Of a stretch of 64,000 nt of DNA, positions 17,590 through 24,620 are shown piece by piece; position 1 is the first letter of the stretch; every line of letters starts with the position of its first letter. A program made the position numbers and the translations under genes. The notes beneath the pieces were generated by a model. It made no database searches. It saw nothing but the letters and a program-made list of their open reading frames with translations, and had not been told where the DNA came from. The DNA is from Streptomyces deccanensis (lineage in GTDB: Bacteria > Actinomycetota > Actinomycetes > Streptomycetales > Streptomycetaceae): assembly GCF_022385335.1 (NCBI RefSeq), contig NZ_CP092431.1, forward strand, positions 9,982,001-10,046,000. The letters run 5' to 3'.

Positions 17590-17944
17590 CCCCAGCGCTC
17601 GCGTAATCGACGCCAAGTGACGCTCCCGGCCGACAAGATGGCCTTTGCCAGGGTCGCTGAGGACGCCGTGGCCGCCGTCCGGTGCCACACGATGTGGCCA
17701 GCGCCGAGCACTGTCGCCGGGCCGTACTGCCACCTCGCGCGACCGGTCCGGTGCCCAGATCAAGCACGAAGGCATCCAAGACGACGCGGCGGAAGCGTCG
17801 ACGCTGGGTGGGGGTGAGGTGCTGGAGGTCGCGTGCCGCTTGCGGGCGCCTGAGGAAGGAAGTTCGGCCGGTGCTCCCGCCGAGAGGGGCGTACCGCTGA
17901 TCGGTCTTGTCTCGCAGATCAGAGCTGTGTGGCGTGGTCGACAT
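17590..17944 (-). pseudogene. toxin-like (RelE-type) gene remnant
   Basis: An ATG at 17944 opens a readable stretch, with RDLQHLTPTQRRRFRRVVLD and AFVLDLGTG. The continuation expected for this actinobacterial family (WQYGPATVLGAGHIVWHRTA) is found in another frame. The pattern of an N-terminal basic helix followed by a beta sheet ending in HIVWHR resembles RelE-like toxins. With the frameshift it is not functional. No antitoxin gene is seen beside it. Confidence 0.35.
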
Positions 17945-17966
17945 GGCAGTATGCCTCCTTCCGCGT

Positions 17967-19427
17967 TCAGCTTTCTCGAGGCTGGCCGAGTACGCGGTGC
18001 AGGCCCGGCTCGATGTCCGGGGCGCTGATCGAGCCGTAGCCGAAGACGAAGCCCGGGCAGGCGGACCGGTTCGCGGCGACCTCCGCCAGGGTGTAGACCG
18101 CCACTCCGGATGCCCGGGCCCGGACGGCCAGGTCCGCGAGGGCGTCCGGCTCGGTGAGGTGGCCCCGGGTGAACGCGGTCACGTGGAGGCCCGCGGCTGA
18201 CGGCACCAACGTGGTCAGGTCCGCGAAGTGGTCGGTGAGCGCCTCGGTGATGGCTCGGTGCCGGCTCGCGTACGTGTGCTGCATCCGGCGGACGTGCCGG
18301 GCGAGCAACCCGTCGTCGACGAACCGGGCGAGCGCCGCCTGCGTGGGGACCGCTGTGTGCCAGTCGACGGTGTACTTGGCGGTGCGCAGCGCTGTGCGCA
18401 GCGGGGCGGGCGCCACCAGGAAGCCGACGCGCAGGGAGGGCAGCATCACCTTGGAGAACGAACCCACATAGATGACGTGTCCGTCCCGGTCCAGACTCTG
18501 CAGCGTTTCGACCGGCCGCCCGCCGAACCGGAACTCGCTGTCGTAGTCGTCCTCGATCACCGCCGCGCCGTGCCGCCGCGCCCACTGCAGCAGCGCCGCT
18601 CTGCGCCGCAGGGACATCGCCATGCCGAGCGGGAACTGGTGGGCAGGGGTGACGTACACGGCGCGGGTGTCCGGCGGGATGGCGTCCACCAGCAGACCCT
18701 CGGCGTCCACCGGTACGCCCGTTACCTCGGCGCCCTGCGCCAGGAACGGCAACCGGGCGGGTGGGTAGCCGGGTTCCTCGACGGCCACCCGATCACCCGG
18801 GTCCAGCAGCACCCGCCCGATGAGGTCCAGAGCCTGCTGCGTGCCGGTGGTCACCAGCACGTCGTCCGGACCGGTCCGCACACCGCGGGAGAGTCCGATG
18901 TGCCGGGCGAGCGCGGCGCGTAGCCCGGCGTGGCCGGCCGGATCACCGTATCCGACCGTTCCGGCGGCCGAAAAGCGCAGTTCCCGGGCGATCAGGGGAC
19001 GCCAGGCGTCGTACGGGAAGAGCCGGGCGTCCGGCAGGCCGACCCGGAAGTCGTGGGCCGCCGTAGTCGGTCCCGAGGTCTCCGGAGCCGCCCATGGGGA
19101 CAAGTCCGCCCAGAGGGCACGTGGGCGAAGCCCCGAGGGGGTTGGGGTGTCGGTGTCGGTGTCGGTCGCCGTCCCGCCCGCGGGCAGGCCCGTCGTACGT
19201 ACGTAGGTCCCGGAGCCGACCCTGCTGTCCGCGTAGCCCTCGGCGACGAGCCGTTCGTAGGCGACGCCGACCGTGTTGCGGGCCACCTCGAGGCGGCGCC
19301 CCAACTCCCGGGTCGGGGGCAGCCGATCACCGGGCCGCAGCAACCCGTCGTGGATCGCGGTGCGCAGTTGGCGATAGATCTGGCCGGACAGGTCACGCTG
19401 CCCGTCAAGCCTGACGTGCACGTCCAT
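17967..19427 (-). CDS. MocR-type GntR regulator with PLP aminotransferase domain
   Basis: 486 residues. The N-terminal GntR winged helix (QIYRQLRTAIHDGLLRPGDR, LPPTRELGRRLEVARNTVGV) is joined by an acidic/proline linker containing a (TD)n run to a fold-type I aminotransferase domain. PLP-binding features are visible: TGTQQALDLIGRVLLDPGD, then IEDDYDSEFRF, and the Schiff-base lysine in YVGSFSKVMLPSLRVGF. MocR proteins use PLP as a ligand to control vitamin B6 or amine metabolism. I chose the ATG at 19427 because the GntR domain begins directly after it. It is divergent from two small enzymes and very likely regulates them. Confidence 0.9.
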   Translation of the reverse strand: MDVHVRLDGQRDLSGQIYRQLRTAIHDGLLRPGDRLPPTRELGRRLEVARNTVGVAYERLVAEGYADSRVGSGTYVRTTGLPAGGTATDTDTDTPTPSGLRPRALWADLSPWAAPETSGPTTAAHDFRVGLPDARLFPYDAWRPLIARELRFSAAGTVGYGDPAGHAGLRAALARHIGLSRGVRTGPDDVLVTTGTQQALDLIGRVLLDPGDRVAVEEPGYPPARLPFLAQGAEVTGVPVDAEGLLVDAIPPDTRAVYVTPAHQFPLGMAMSLRRRAALLQWARRHGAAVIEDDYDSEFRFGGRPVETLQSLDRDGHVIYVGSFSKVMLPSLRVGFLVAPAPLRTALRTAKYTVDWHTAVPTQAALARFVDDGLLARHVRRMQHTYASRHRAITEALTDHFADLTTLVPSAAGLHVTAFTRGHLTEPDALADLAVRARASGVAVYTLAEVAANRSACPGFVFGYGSISAPDIEPGLHRVLGQPRES

Positions 19428-19476
19428 CTTCGGCTTCCCGCTCCCGGCTCGGCTGCTGTCGGCTTTCAGTCCGGTG

Positions 19477-19506
19477 ATTGGCTCAATCATTTGGCAGCCT
19501 ATTGGC
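19477..19506. promoter_or_regulatory. three spaced CCAAT-type direct repeats, candidate MocR operator
   Basis: ATTGGC at 19477, ATTTGGC at 19489 and ATTGGC at 19501 lie 11-13 bases apart in the 117-base gap between the MocR gene and its divergent neighbour. MocR/PdxR regulators commonly bind direct repeats in such gaps. The stretch is also unusually A+T-rich for this DNA. Confidence 0.4.
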
Positions 19507-19544
19507 CCTGGGACCGAACCGCTGGGGGATCCTACGCTCGGGCC

Positions 19545-20138
19545 ATGGACATACGACGACTGGACCGCCAGGCACTGTTGCTGACCGGGGAGCTGGTCTC
19601 CCATGTGAAGCCCGACCACTTGAGGTTGGCGACACCGTGCGCGGACTGGACCCTGTACGGCCTGCTTCGCCATCTGGTCAGCCAGAACGAGGGGTTCGCC
19701 GCCTCCGCCCGCGGCGCGGGTGAGCCGTGGGCCGTATGGCGCGACGGCGACCTCGGCGACGATCCGGCGGGAGCGTATGAGGCGTCGGTGGGCGAGGTCA
19801 CCGAGGCGTTCGCGGAAGACGACGTGCTGGAACGGCGCTTCGCGCTGCCGGAGGTGGGCGAGGGCTTCTCTGTCTCCGGGCGGACGGCGATCGGCTTCCA
19901 CCTGCTCGACTACGTGGTGCACGCCTGGGATGTCGCGGTGACGATCGGCGCCCCCTGGGTGCCGACCGCCGAACTCACCACCGCCGCGCTGCGCGTCGCC
20001 ACCCTGATCCCGGACGAGGGCCGCGGAGCCGGCGCCGCGTTCCGCCGGCGGATCAATGTCCCCGACGACGCTCCGCAGGGCGACCGTTTGCTCGCCCTGC
20101 TCGGCCGCGACCCGTCCTGGAGGCCGGGGCCATGCTGA
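19545..20138 (+). CDS. TIGR03086-type metal-binding (DinB/maleylpyruvate isomerase-like) protein
   Basis: 197-residue four-helix protein of the mycothiol-dependent maleylpyruvate isomerase N-terminal/DinB superfamily (TIGR03086 group). The opening LLTGELVSHVKPDHLRLATP, CADWTLYGLLRHLV is characteristic (TPCxxW motif), and a conserved histidine lies in YVVHAWDVAVTIG; these would hold the metal with the first histidine near HLV. Family members often use mycothiol, but this one is not assigned to a reaction. The gene is divergent from the MocR regulator and its stop overlaps the next gene, so the two are a regulated operon. Confidence 0.8.
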   Translation: MDIRRLDRQALLLTGELVSHVKPDHLRLATPCADWTLYGLLRHLVSQNEGFAASARGAGEPWAVWRDGDLGDDPAGAYEASVGEVTEAFAEDDVLERRFALPEVGEGFSVSGRTAIGFHLLDYVVHAWDVAVTIGAPWVPTAELTTAALRVATLIPDEGRGAGAAFRRRINVPDDAPQGDRLLALLGRDPSWRPGPC

Positions 20139-20611
20139 GGAGCCGCTGGTGCCCGGGCCCCGCCGGGGATTCCCTGGTCGACCGCGCCGCAGCGAACGGA
20201 GTCGACCGCCGTACGAGCGGTCGCCGGAGCGGCTCGCTGATCGTCAGCATCACCGACTTCACCAGCCACGCGTACCGAGACTTGCCCGGCATCGCGCGTC
20301 GCGGCTTCGCGCTGCGGCGCAGCTGGCCGCAGCTCGACGGAGCGGTCGGCATGTGGTTATGGGGTGCGCCCTTGGTCCGGCGCTGCGGATCGATCTCGGT
20401 ATGGACCGGGCGGCGAGCCCTGGGGGAGTTCGTACGGCTGCCGGAACATGTTGCGATCATGGACGAGTACCGCGATCGAGGCACGATCAGGTCGGTGATC
20501 CGCGAGTACGAGAGTTTCGACGCGGCACGGATCCGGCGCGACGCGGAGGGGTGGTTGGCGTCGGACGATCGCCGCCGTGCTGTGCGGCGGGCACCACGAT
20601 CACGCGGCTGA
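20132..20611 (+). CDS. small monooxygenase-like hypothetical protein
   Basis: 159 residues starting at an ATG that overlaps the previous stop. The first 35 residues are arginine/serine-rich and may not be translated; the conserved part begins with SLIVSITDFTSHAYRDLPGI. It continues with GFALRRSWPQLDGAVGMWLW, CGSISVWTGRRALGEFVRLP and EHVAIMDEYRDRGTIRSV. This is a ferredoxin-like alpha/beta barrel seen in actinobacterial proteins annotated as DUF3291- or antibiotic-monooxygenase-like. No cofactor or active site is assigned. A GTG or other start around residue 35 is possible. Confidence 0.65.
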   Translation: MLRSRWCPGPAGDSLVDRAAANGVDRRTSGRRSGSLIVSITDFTSHAYRDLPGIARRGFALRRSWPQLDGAVGMWLWGAPLVRRCGSISVWTGRRALGEFVRLPEHVAIMDEYRDRGTIRSVIREYESFDAARIRRDAEGWLASDDRRRAVRRAPRSRG

Positions 20612-20635
20612 CAACGGCTGCTCAGCCGACCAAGA

Positions 20636-20972
20636 TCATGAGACGGAATCAGATGGCACGTGACCGCCGTCGACGACGGCGGTGAGCCGAAGTCTCCTGC
20701 CCGTGATCTCTGCACGGCCCGTGCCACACGGAACCAGTTCGCCGCCCGCAAGGCTCGCCCGCCAAGTGGCGGGCGGCGGTGTTGTCGTGGGTGCGGCCGG
20801 GGGGAGCGGGATCAGCAGTACTGGCCGGCCGCCAACCTGCCCCGGGCACCGCATGAGTGAGAGACGTTCCTCGGCGAGCTGACCGGTCATGCGTTCAAGG
20901 CCCGTTCGGCGAGGGCGAGTTCGTCCCGCTTGGCCTGCGCTTCCACAAGCTGTTTGGCCAGCTGTTCTTTGC
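20636..20972 (-). pseudogene. remnant of an actinobacterial coiled-coil hypothetical
   Basis: RKEQLAKQLVEAQAKRDELA and LAERALNA end at a stop near 20889; TGQLAEERLSL and QVGGRPVLLIPLPPA continue one frame over. Together they match a Streptomyces family that has this coiled coil followed by an IPxR segment and a C-terminal winged helix. Here the helix is missing and the frame is shifted. Function of the family is not known to me. Confidence 0.4.
20756..20775. terminator. strong hairpin downstream of the MocR-linked operon
   Basis: CGCCCGCC at 20756-20763 and GGCGGGCG at 20768-20775 form a perfect 8-bp stem with a four-base loop, 145 bases beyond the stop at 20611. No T run follows. Confidence 0.35.
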
Positions 20973-21402
20973 GTTAGTGCCGCCCCCGTCAGGCCGGCCC
21001 GTGGACGACAAGCCGGTTCTGCTCTCCGTCGAAGGTGCTGGAGTCAAAGGGCATGCGCAGCATCAGCCCTGCTGACGGATGATCTTCCCCCTGGGCGCCC
21101 GCCCACAAGCAGCCGGGGACGGTGCGCACCGCGCTCTCGCGCCGTCGGCCGCACCGGGTGCCCGCCCATCCCCTCAGTGGTGCCGCTGCCGGTGGCGGAG
21201 TGCACCGCGTGAGCTGAGACGGGCCACAGCATCCACGGTGCGACGAGGCCGGGAAACGCCCGACAACGGTTGGGCCTGACCAATATGGAGTCGGCGTTCC
21301 AACTTCCACGGAAGGGCGCCGACTCGTGTTCGCTCGGCGCTCCGCCACATCACCTGCGACCACGGGCTCCAAGCGTGCAACGCTCAGGGCCCGTGCGCGT
21401 AT
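20973..21402. other. 430-bp gap without a recognisable gene
   Basis: Only proline/arginine-rich shadow frames are present between the coiled-coil remnant and the MarR stop codon. I see no repeat or operator. Confidence 0.5.
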
Positions 21403-21936
21403 TCAGCAGCCCGCGGTCGGCGGGACGTCGCAGTTGCCGTCGTGGGTGGTGCGGATACGGGCCAGGAGTGAGCGCAGGGTGTCGCGCTCCTGCGGGGTGA
21501 GCTCGGCGAAGAGCTCGTCCTCGACCTGGCCGATGGCGGCGTCGAGCTTGGCGGCGGCGGCCTTGCCCGCTTCGGTGATCTCGACGATGTGACGGCGGCG
21601 GTCGGCGGGATCACGGCGCCGTTTTACGAGGTCGCTGTCCTCCAAGGCGTTGAGGAGAGTGACCAGGACGCTGGGGTCGACGCGCAGCCGGGCACCGAGG
21701 TCGCGCTGCCCGAGCTGACCGCCGTCGAGGTGCATCAGCACGACCGCGTGGCGGGGCGTCACCCCGGATGAGGTGAGTGCCTCACGGATCCAGGCGTCGG
21801 TGACACCTCCGTGCCGCGCCAGGAGCAGGGCGAGGCGGGAGTCGGGTCCGGCGGATCCGGGGCCGTCGTCGCAGGTGGGGGAGGTTTCGTGAGCGCTGGT
21901 GGCGGGTGCGGTGCCGCCGGGTCGTTCGCTGGCCAT
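21403..21936 (-). CDS. MarR-family transcriptional regulator
   Basis: 177 residues. A flexible 35-residue N terminus precedes the MarR winged helix: VTPRHAVVLMHLDGGQLGQR, then DLGARLRVDPSVLVTLLNAL and the wing KRRRDPADRRRHIVEITEAG. C-terminal helices ending NCDVPPTAGC complete the dimerisation part; the two C-terminal cysteines could make it redox-sensitive (inference). It starts at an ATG at 21936 and is divergent from a DoxX-type gene 138 bases away, a frequent pairing in actinomycetes, and should repress both genes. Confidence 0.88.
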   Translation of the reverse strand: MASERPGGTAPATSAHETSPTCDDGPGSAGPDSRLALLLARHGGVTDAWIREALTSSGVTPRHAVVLMHLDGGQLGQRDLGARLRVDPSVLVTLLNALEDSDLVKRRRDPADRRRHIVEITEAGKAAAAKLDAAIGQVEDELFAELTPQERDTLRSLLARIRTTHDGNCDVPPTAGC

Positions 21937-21971
21937 GGTCTGACCGTAGCAAGCAACGAAATAGTCGGTTG

Positions 21972-21984
21972 CAATTAATCATTG
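21972..21984. promoter_or_regulatory. candidate MarR operator
   Basis: CAAT, five bases, ATTG in an A+T-rich patch (TTGCAATTAATCATTGAGG) between the divergent MarR and DoxX genes. Position and symmetry fit a MarR site overlapping the promoters; the arms are short. Confidence 0.35.
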
Positions 21985-22074
21985 AGGTACTTACATTATT
22001 TGCCGCAGCTCACCGTTTGCTGCTTTGTGCCCCCGGACCGATCGACGGTCCCCCTTCTCTCTCCGGAGTTCTCC

Positions 22075-22425
22075 GTGTTCATCGCCTATGTCGTCCTCGC
22101 TGTCCTGCTGTCCCTGCTGCTGCTCGTCTCTGCCCGCGGCGACATCGTCCGCGACCCGAAGATCACGGACGGGCTCAAGGCGCTCGGAGTCCCCGACAAC
22201 TGGTTCGTGCCGCTCGGCCTGGTCAAGATCGCGGGCGCTGTGGGGCTGCTCGTCGGCATCGCCTACCGCCCCCTCGGCATCGCCGCGGCGATCGGGGTCG
22301 TCCTGTACTTCCTGGGCGCCGTGATCACGCACATCCGAGCGGGCGACAAGAAGGGAATGGGCACCCCGGCCGTCATCATGCTCATCTCCGTGGTGCCTGC
22401 GGTGCTTGGCTTCGCAACGGTCTGA
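22075..22425 (+). CDS. DoxX-family membrane protein
   Basis: 116-residue protein with four predicted transmembrane helices (VFIAYVVLAVLLSLLLLVSA, NWFVPLGLVKIAGAVGLLVG, GIAAAIGVVLYFLGAVITHI, IMLISVVPAVLGFAT) in the DoxX pattern, including the DP..G.K..G.P..W segment after helix 1 and the GDKKGM loop before helix 4. DoxX proteins act in quinone-linked or thiol-stress membrane chemistry. The GTG at 22075 with CGGAG upstream is chosen; longer frames add an unlikely cysteine-rich leader. Probably repressed by the divergent MarR protein. Confidence 0.82.
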   Translation: MFIAYVVLAVLLSLLLLVSARGDIVRDPKITDGLKALGVPDNWFVPLGLVKIAGAVGLLVGIAYRPLGIAAAIGVVLYFLGAVITHIRAGDKKGMGTPAVIMLISVVPAVLGFATV

Positions 22426-23067
22426 TCGCGCTCCACCGCGACCTCCTCGGCGCGCCGCTCCTGCGATTCGCCGCCGCCCTCGTCCGTCGCTTCGCCGATA
22501 CGGACAAGCCTGCCCGTGTCGGGGGAGCCGGCCTTCTCCCCTCCTGGCTGGGTCCGCGCGCATGGCGCGGCGAGTTCGCGCCGGTCGAGTCTTGCTCCGA
22601 CGTGAACCCGCGCACAACGGAGTGCTCGGCGAGCCCAGTTCAGGGTGGCCGAGAGCCCCTCGGACGTCGGCGGCGACAGGTTGATCATCGACGGCATCGA
22701 GTCCAGCCCTCCGCTCGCCACCATATGTGACGCGCGCCATATTCGATGCGGGAAATAAGTGGACTGGTCGATCCACTTATGTAGATCAGCAAGAAGAGCC
22801 AGTCGGCGCGCCTCCGGATGACGCGCCCGTGACCGATCAGGAGGCTGCCGTGATCCAGCCCGTATCGGCGCGGAATGGCGCATCCCCGTCGCCGAACACG
22901 ACGAAGCAGAAGACCGCACGGGTCATGCCGCTGTGGGAAGCGGCGAGGACGCTGCGTCCGAGCAGCGCGGCGCACGATGCCGGACGGACCCGGTGAGTTG
23001 CGTGGCCGCCTGCGGCCGACGCGCCCGCGCTACTCGGCGGGCACCGCTTCTCAGCCGGATCCAGCCG
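22426..23067. other. 642-bp gap with a large palindrome but no clear gene
   Basis: No frame on either strand looks convincingly coding; a minus-strand frame around 22600-22800 (MINLSPPTSEGLSATLNWAR) may be a decayed fragment. The notable element is the inverted repeat at 22755-22780. The last part is the presumed leader of the membrane operon. Confidence 0.5.
22755..22780. promoter_or_regulatory. perfect 9-bp inverted repeat, TetR-type operator
   Basis: ATAAGTGGA at 22755-22763 and TCCACTTAT at 22772-22780 with eight bases between them. Size, symmetry and the AAGTGGA core are like operators of TetR-family repressors. No tetR gene is adjacent. It lies about 290 bases before the membrane operon starting at 23068. 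Confidence 0.5.
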
Positions 23068-23127
23068 ATGCAGGCCCCCGTCATGCAGGCCCCCGTCATG
23101 GAGGCCCCCGTCATCGAGACCCCCATC
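23068..23127 (+). repeat. 15-bp tandem repeat at the gene start, four units
   Basis: ATGCAGGCCCCCGTC occurs twice, then with one change (ATGGAG...), then a diverged fourth unit. The units are in frame, encode MQAPV-type pentapeptides, and the first three each contain a possible start codon. Confidence 0.8.
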
Positions 23128-23916
23128 CGGCGAAACCTGCGGCGCGCGGTGGCAGGCCTGGCCGTGGTTCTGCTCGTGTACGCCGGGCTCCTCGCCACGG
23201 CCGTCCGTGGCGAGGAGCCCGTGGTCGAGGCCGGCTGGACATCATCCGCCGCCGAACGCCTCCGCCCCTACGGGACCGTCGCAGCGGAGACAGGAACGGC
23301 GTTCGTCCACGATGCGGCACAGCTACTGACCTCGATCCTTGCCTTCGCCCCGCTGCCCCTGGCGGTGCTGAGCCTGCTCTGGCTGGCCCGGCGGGATGAG
23401 AGGGTCTACCTGCGCCTCGCCGTCGCGCTGTTGTTGTCCGGCACGGCCGGGCTCGGTGTCTTCGCCGAGGTGCGGGGCGTGCGTGAGGCGTCCCTGTTCG
23501 GTGACTACCTGGCGCTGCCTGGTGTCCGTGTCGGCTGGTACGTGCTGATGGCACTGGCGGTGGTCGCCACCACCTCGAAGACCTGGCCGCGGGCGGCCGT
23601 ACTGCTGCTCGCGGTGCTCGCGGCAGTGTCGGGGGCGTCGAACGGGGGAGGGGGAGACCTGTGGCTCGCGGCGCTGCCGGCCGTGGTCGTACCCCTTCTG
23701 GCGTGGTACGTCGCAGGACACCTGCCGGACGAGAAGGGTGAGCATGCTCGCGGGGACGCGGACGCTTCACCTGCCGGGGAGTCCCGGGGACGGGTGCTGT
23801 CGTTCCAGCCCCGGCCCTGGCCCCTGCCCCAAGCCTGGCCCCGTTCCCTTGCGCGTGCCCGCGCGCCTGAGTCGACGGGCACCCCAGGACCCGCCCCGCT
23901 GCGAGAAGCTGGCTGA
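23068..23916 (+). CDS. multi-pass membrane protein of unknown function
   Basis: About 282 residues. After the MQAPV repeats comes a basic stretch (RRNLRRAV) and a first helix (AVAGLAVVLLVYAGLLATAV). Next are an extracytoplasmic loop of about 45 residues and four more helices, including LLTSILAFAPLPLAVLSLLW, LAVALLLSGTAGLGVFAEV, VGWYVLMALAVVATT and LWLAALPAVVVPLLAWYVAG. A proline-rich cytoplasmic tail ends the protein. I recognise no family. The upstream start is uncertain because three in-frame ATGs lie in the repeat and none has a strong ribosome-binding site. First gene of a tightly packed four-gene operon with DedA and a PEP-utilising enzyme; five bases separate it from dedA. Confidence 0.7.
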   Translation: MQAPVMQAPVMEAPVIETPIRRNLRRAVAGLAVVLLVYAGLLATAVRGEEPVVEAGWTSSAAERLRPYGTVAAETGTAFVHDAAQLLTSILAFAPLPLAVLSLLWLARRDERVYLRLAVALLLSGTAGLGVFAEVRGVREASLFGDYLALPGVRVGWYVLMALAVVATTSKTWPRAAVLLLAVLAAVSGASNGGGGDLWLAALPAVVVPLLAWYVAGHLPDEKGEHARGDADASPAGESRGRVLSFQPRPWPLPQAWPRSLARARAPESTGTPGPAPLREAG

Positions 23917-23921
23917 CGGCC

Positions 23922-24614
23922 ATGGACTTCGGTGCTCTCGTCGAGGCGGCCGGATGGTGGTCGTACGTCATCGTGTTCGCCCTGACGGCCGGTGAGACCA
24001 GCGCCTTCGTCGGTGTGCTGCTGCCCGGCGAGACCGTCATCCTCCTCGCGTCGGCGATCGCGGGCCGAGGCGACCTCGACCCCGTGCTCCTCGCCACCCT
24101 CGTCGTGACCGGTGGGATGACCGGCGACAGTCTCGGTTACGCCCTGGGGCATTGGTACGGGCGACGCCCGAACTCCCGACTGAGCCGCTGGGTACGGGGC
24201 AACAGCCGGATCGGCAGGGCTCATGACTTCCTGACGCGTCATGGCGGGACGGCGGTGGTCGGGGGCCGGTTCATCGGCATCGTACGGACGTTCCTGCCGT
24301 TCGCCGCCGGGGCGTCCGGCATGCCGTACCGCCGCTTCTTCCTCTTCAGCACGCTCGCCTCGCTGATCTGGGGGATCGGGAACGTGCTCCTGGGCTACTT
24401 CGCCGGTGCCGCCGCCATCGACTTCTTGCACGCGGCCGGACTGATCGGCGCGGCCGTGCTCGCCGCCGTGACGGTGGCGCTGTTCGGTCTCGTGTGGTTG
24501 CTCAGGCGTCGCCGAGGCGACGCGCGGACGCCGTCCGCCGTGGTGGCTGCCGGTGCGGCCTTTCGGCGCCCTGAACAGGAGCCGAGCCACCTCATCACCT
24601 CATCGAAGGAGTAG
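23922..24614 (+). CDS. DedA-family membrane protein
   Basis: 230 residues of the DedA/SNARE-associated (VTT) family, which includes undecaprenyl-phosphate and phosphatidyl lipid translocases. Family features are clear: VGVLLPGETVILLASAIAGR after helix 1, GDSLGYALGHWYGRR (re-entrant loop region), then FLTRHGGTAVVGGRFIGIVR with the conserved F/GRF...R segment and TFLPFAAGASGMPYRRF. Two C-terminal helices follow and a basic tail. Coupled to the upstream membrane protein (5 bases) and followed six bases later by the PEP-utilising enzyme. The neighbours suggest that lipid flipping is linked with a phosphoryl-transfer reaction, which is inference. Confidence 0.88.
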   Translation: MDFGALVEAAGWWSYVIVFALTAGETSAFVGVLLPGETVILLASAIAGRGDLDPVLLATLVVTGGMTGDSLGYALGHWYGRRPNSRLSRWVRGNSRIGRAHDFLTRHGGTAVVGGRFIGIVRTFLPFAAGASGMPYRRFFLFSTLASLIWGIGNVLLGYFAGAAAIDFLHAAGLIGAAVLAAVTVALFGLVWLLRRRRGDARTPSAVVAAGAAFRRPEQEPSHLITSSKE

Positions 24615-24620
24615 TGACCC

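Noticed and set aside
20636..21402. Small genes in the region after the MocR-linked operon
   Set aside because: Frames are short, arginine/proline-rich and without starts; only the shifted coiled-coil remnant is recognisable.
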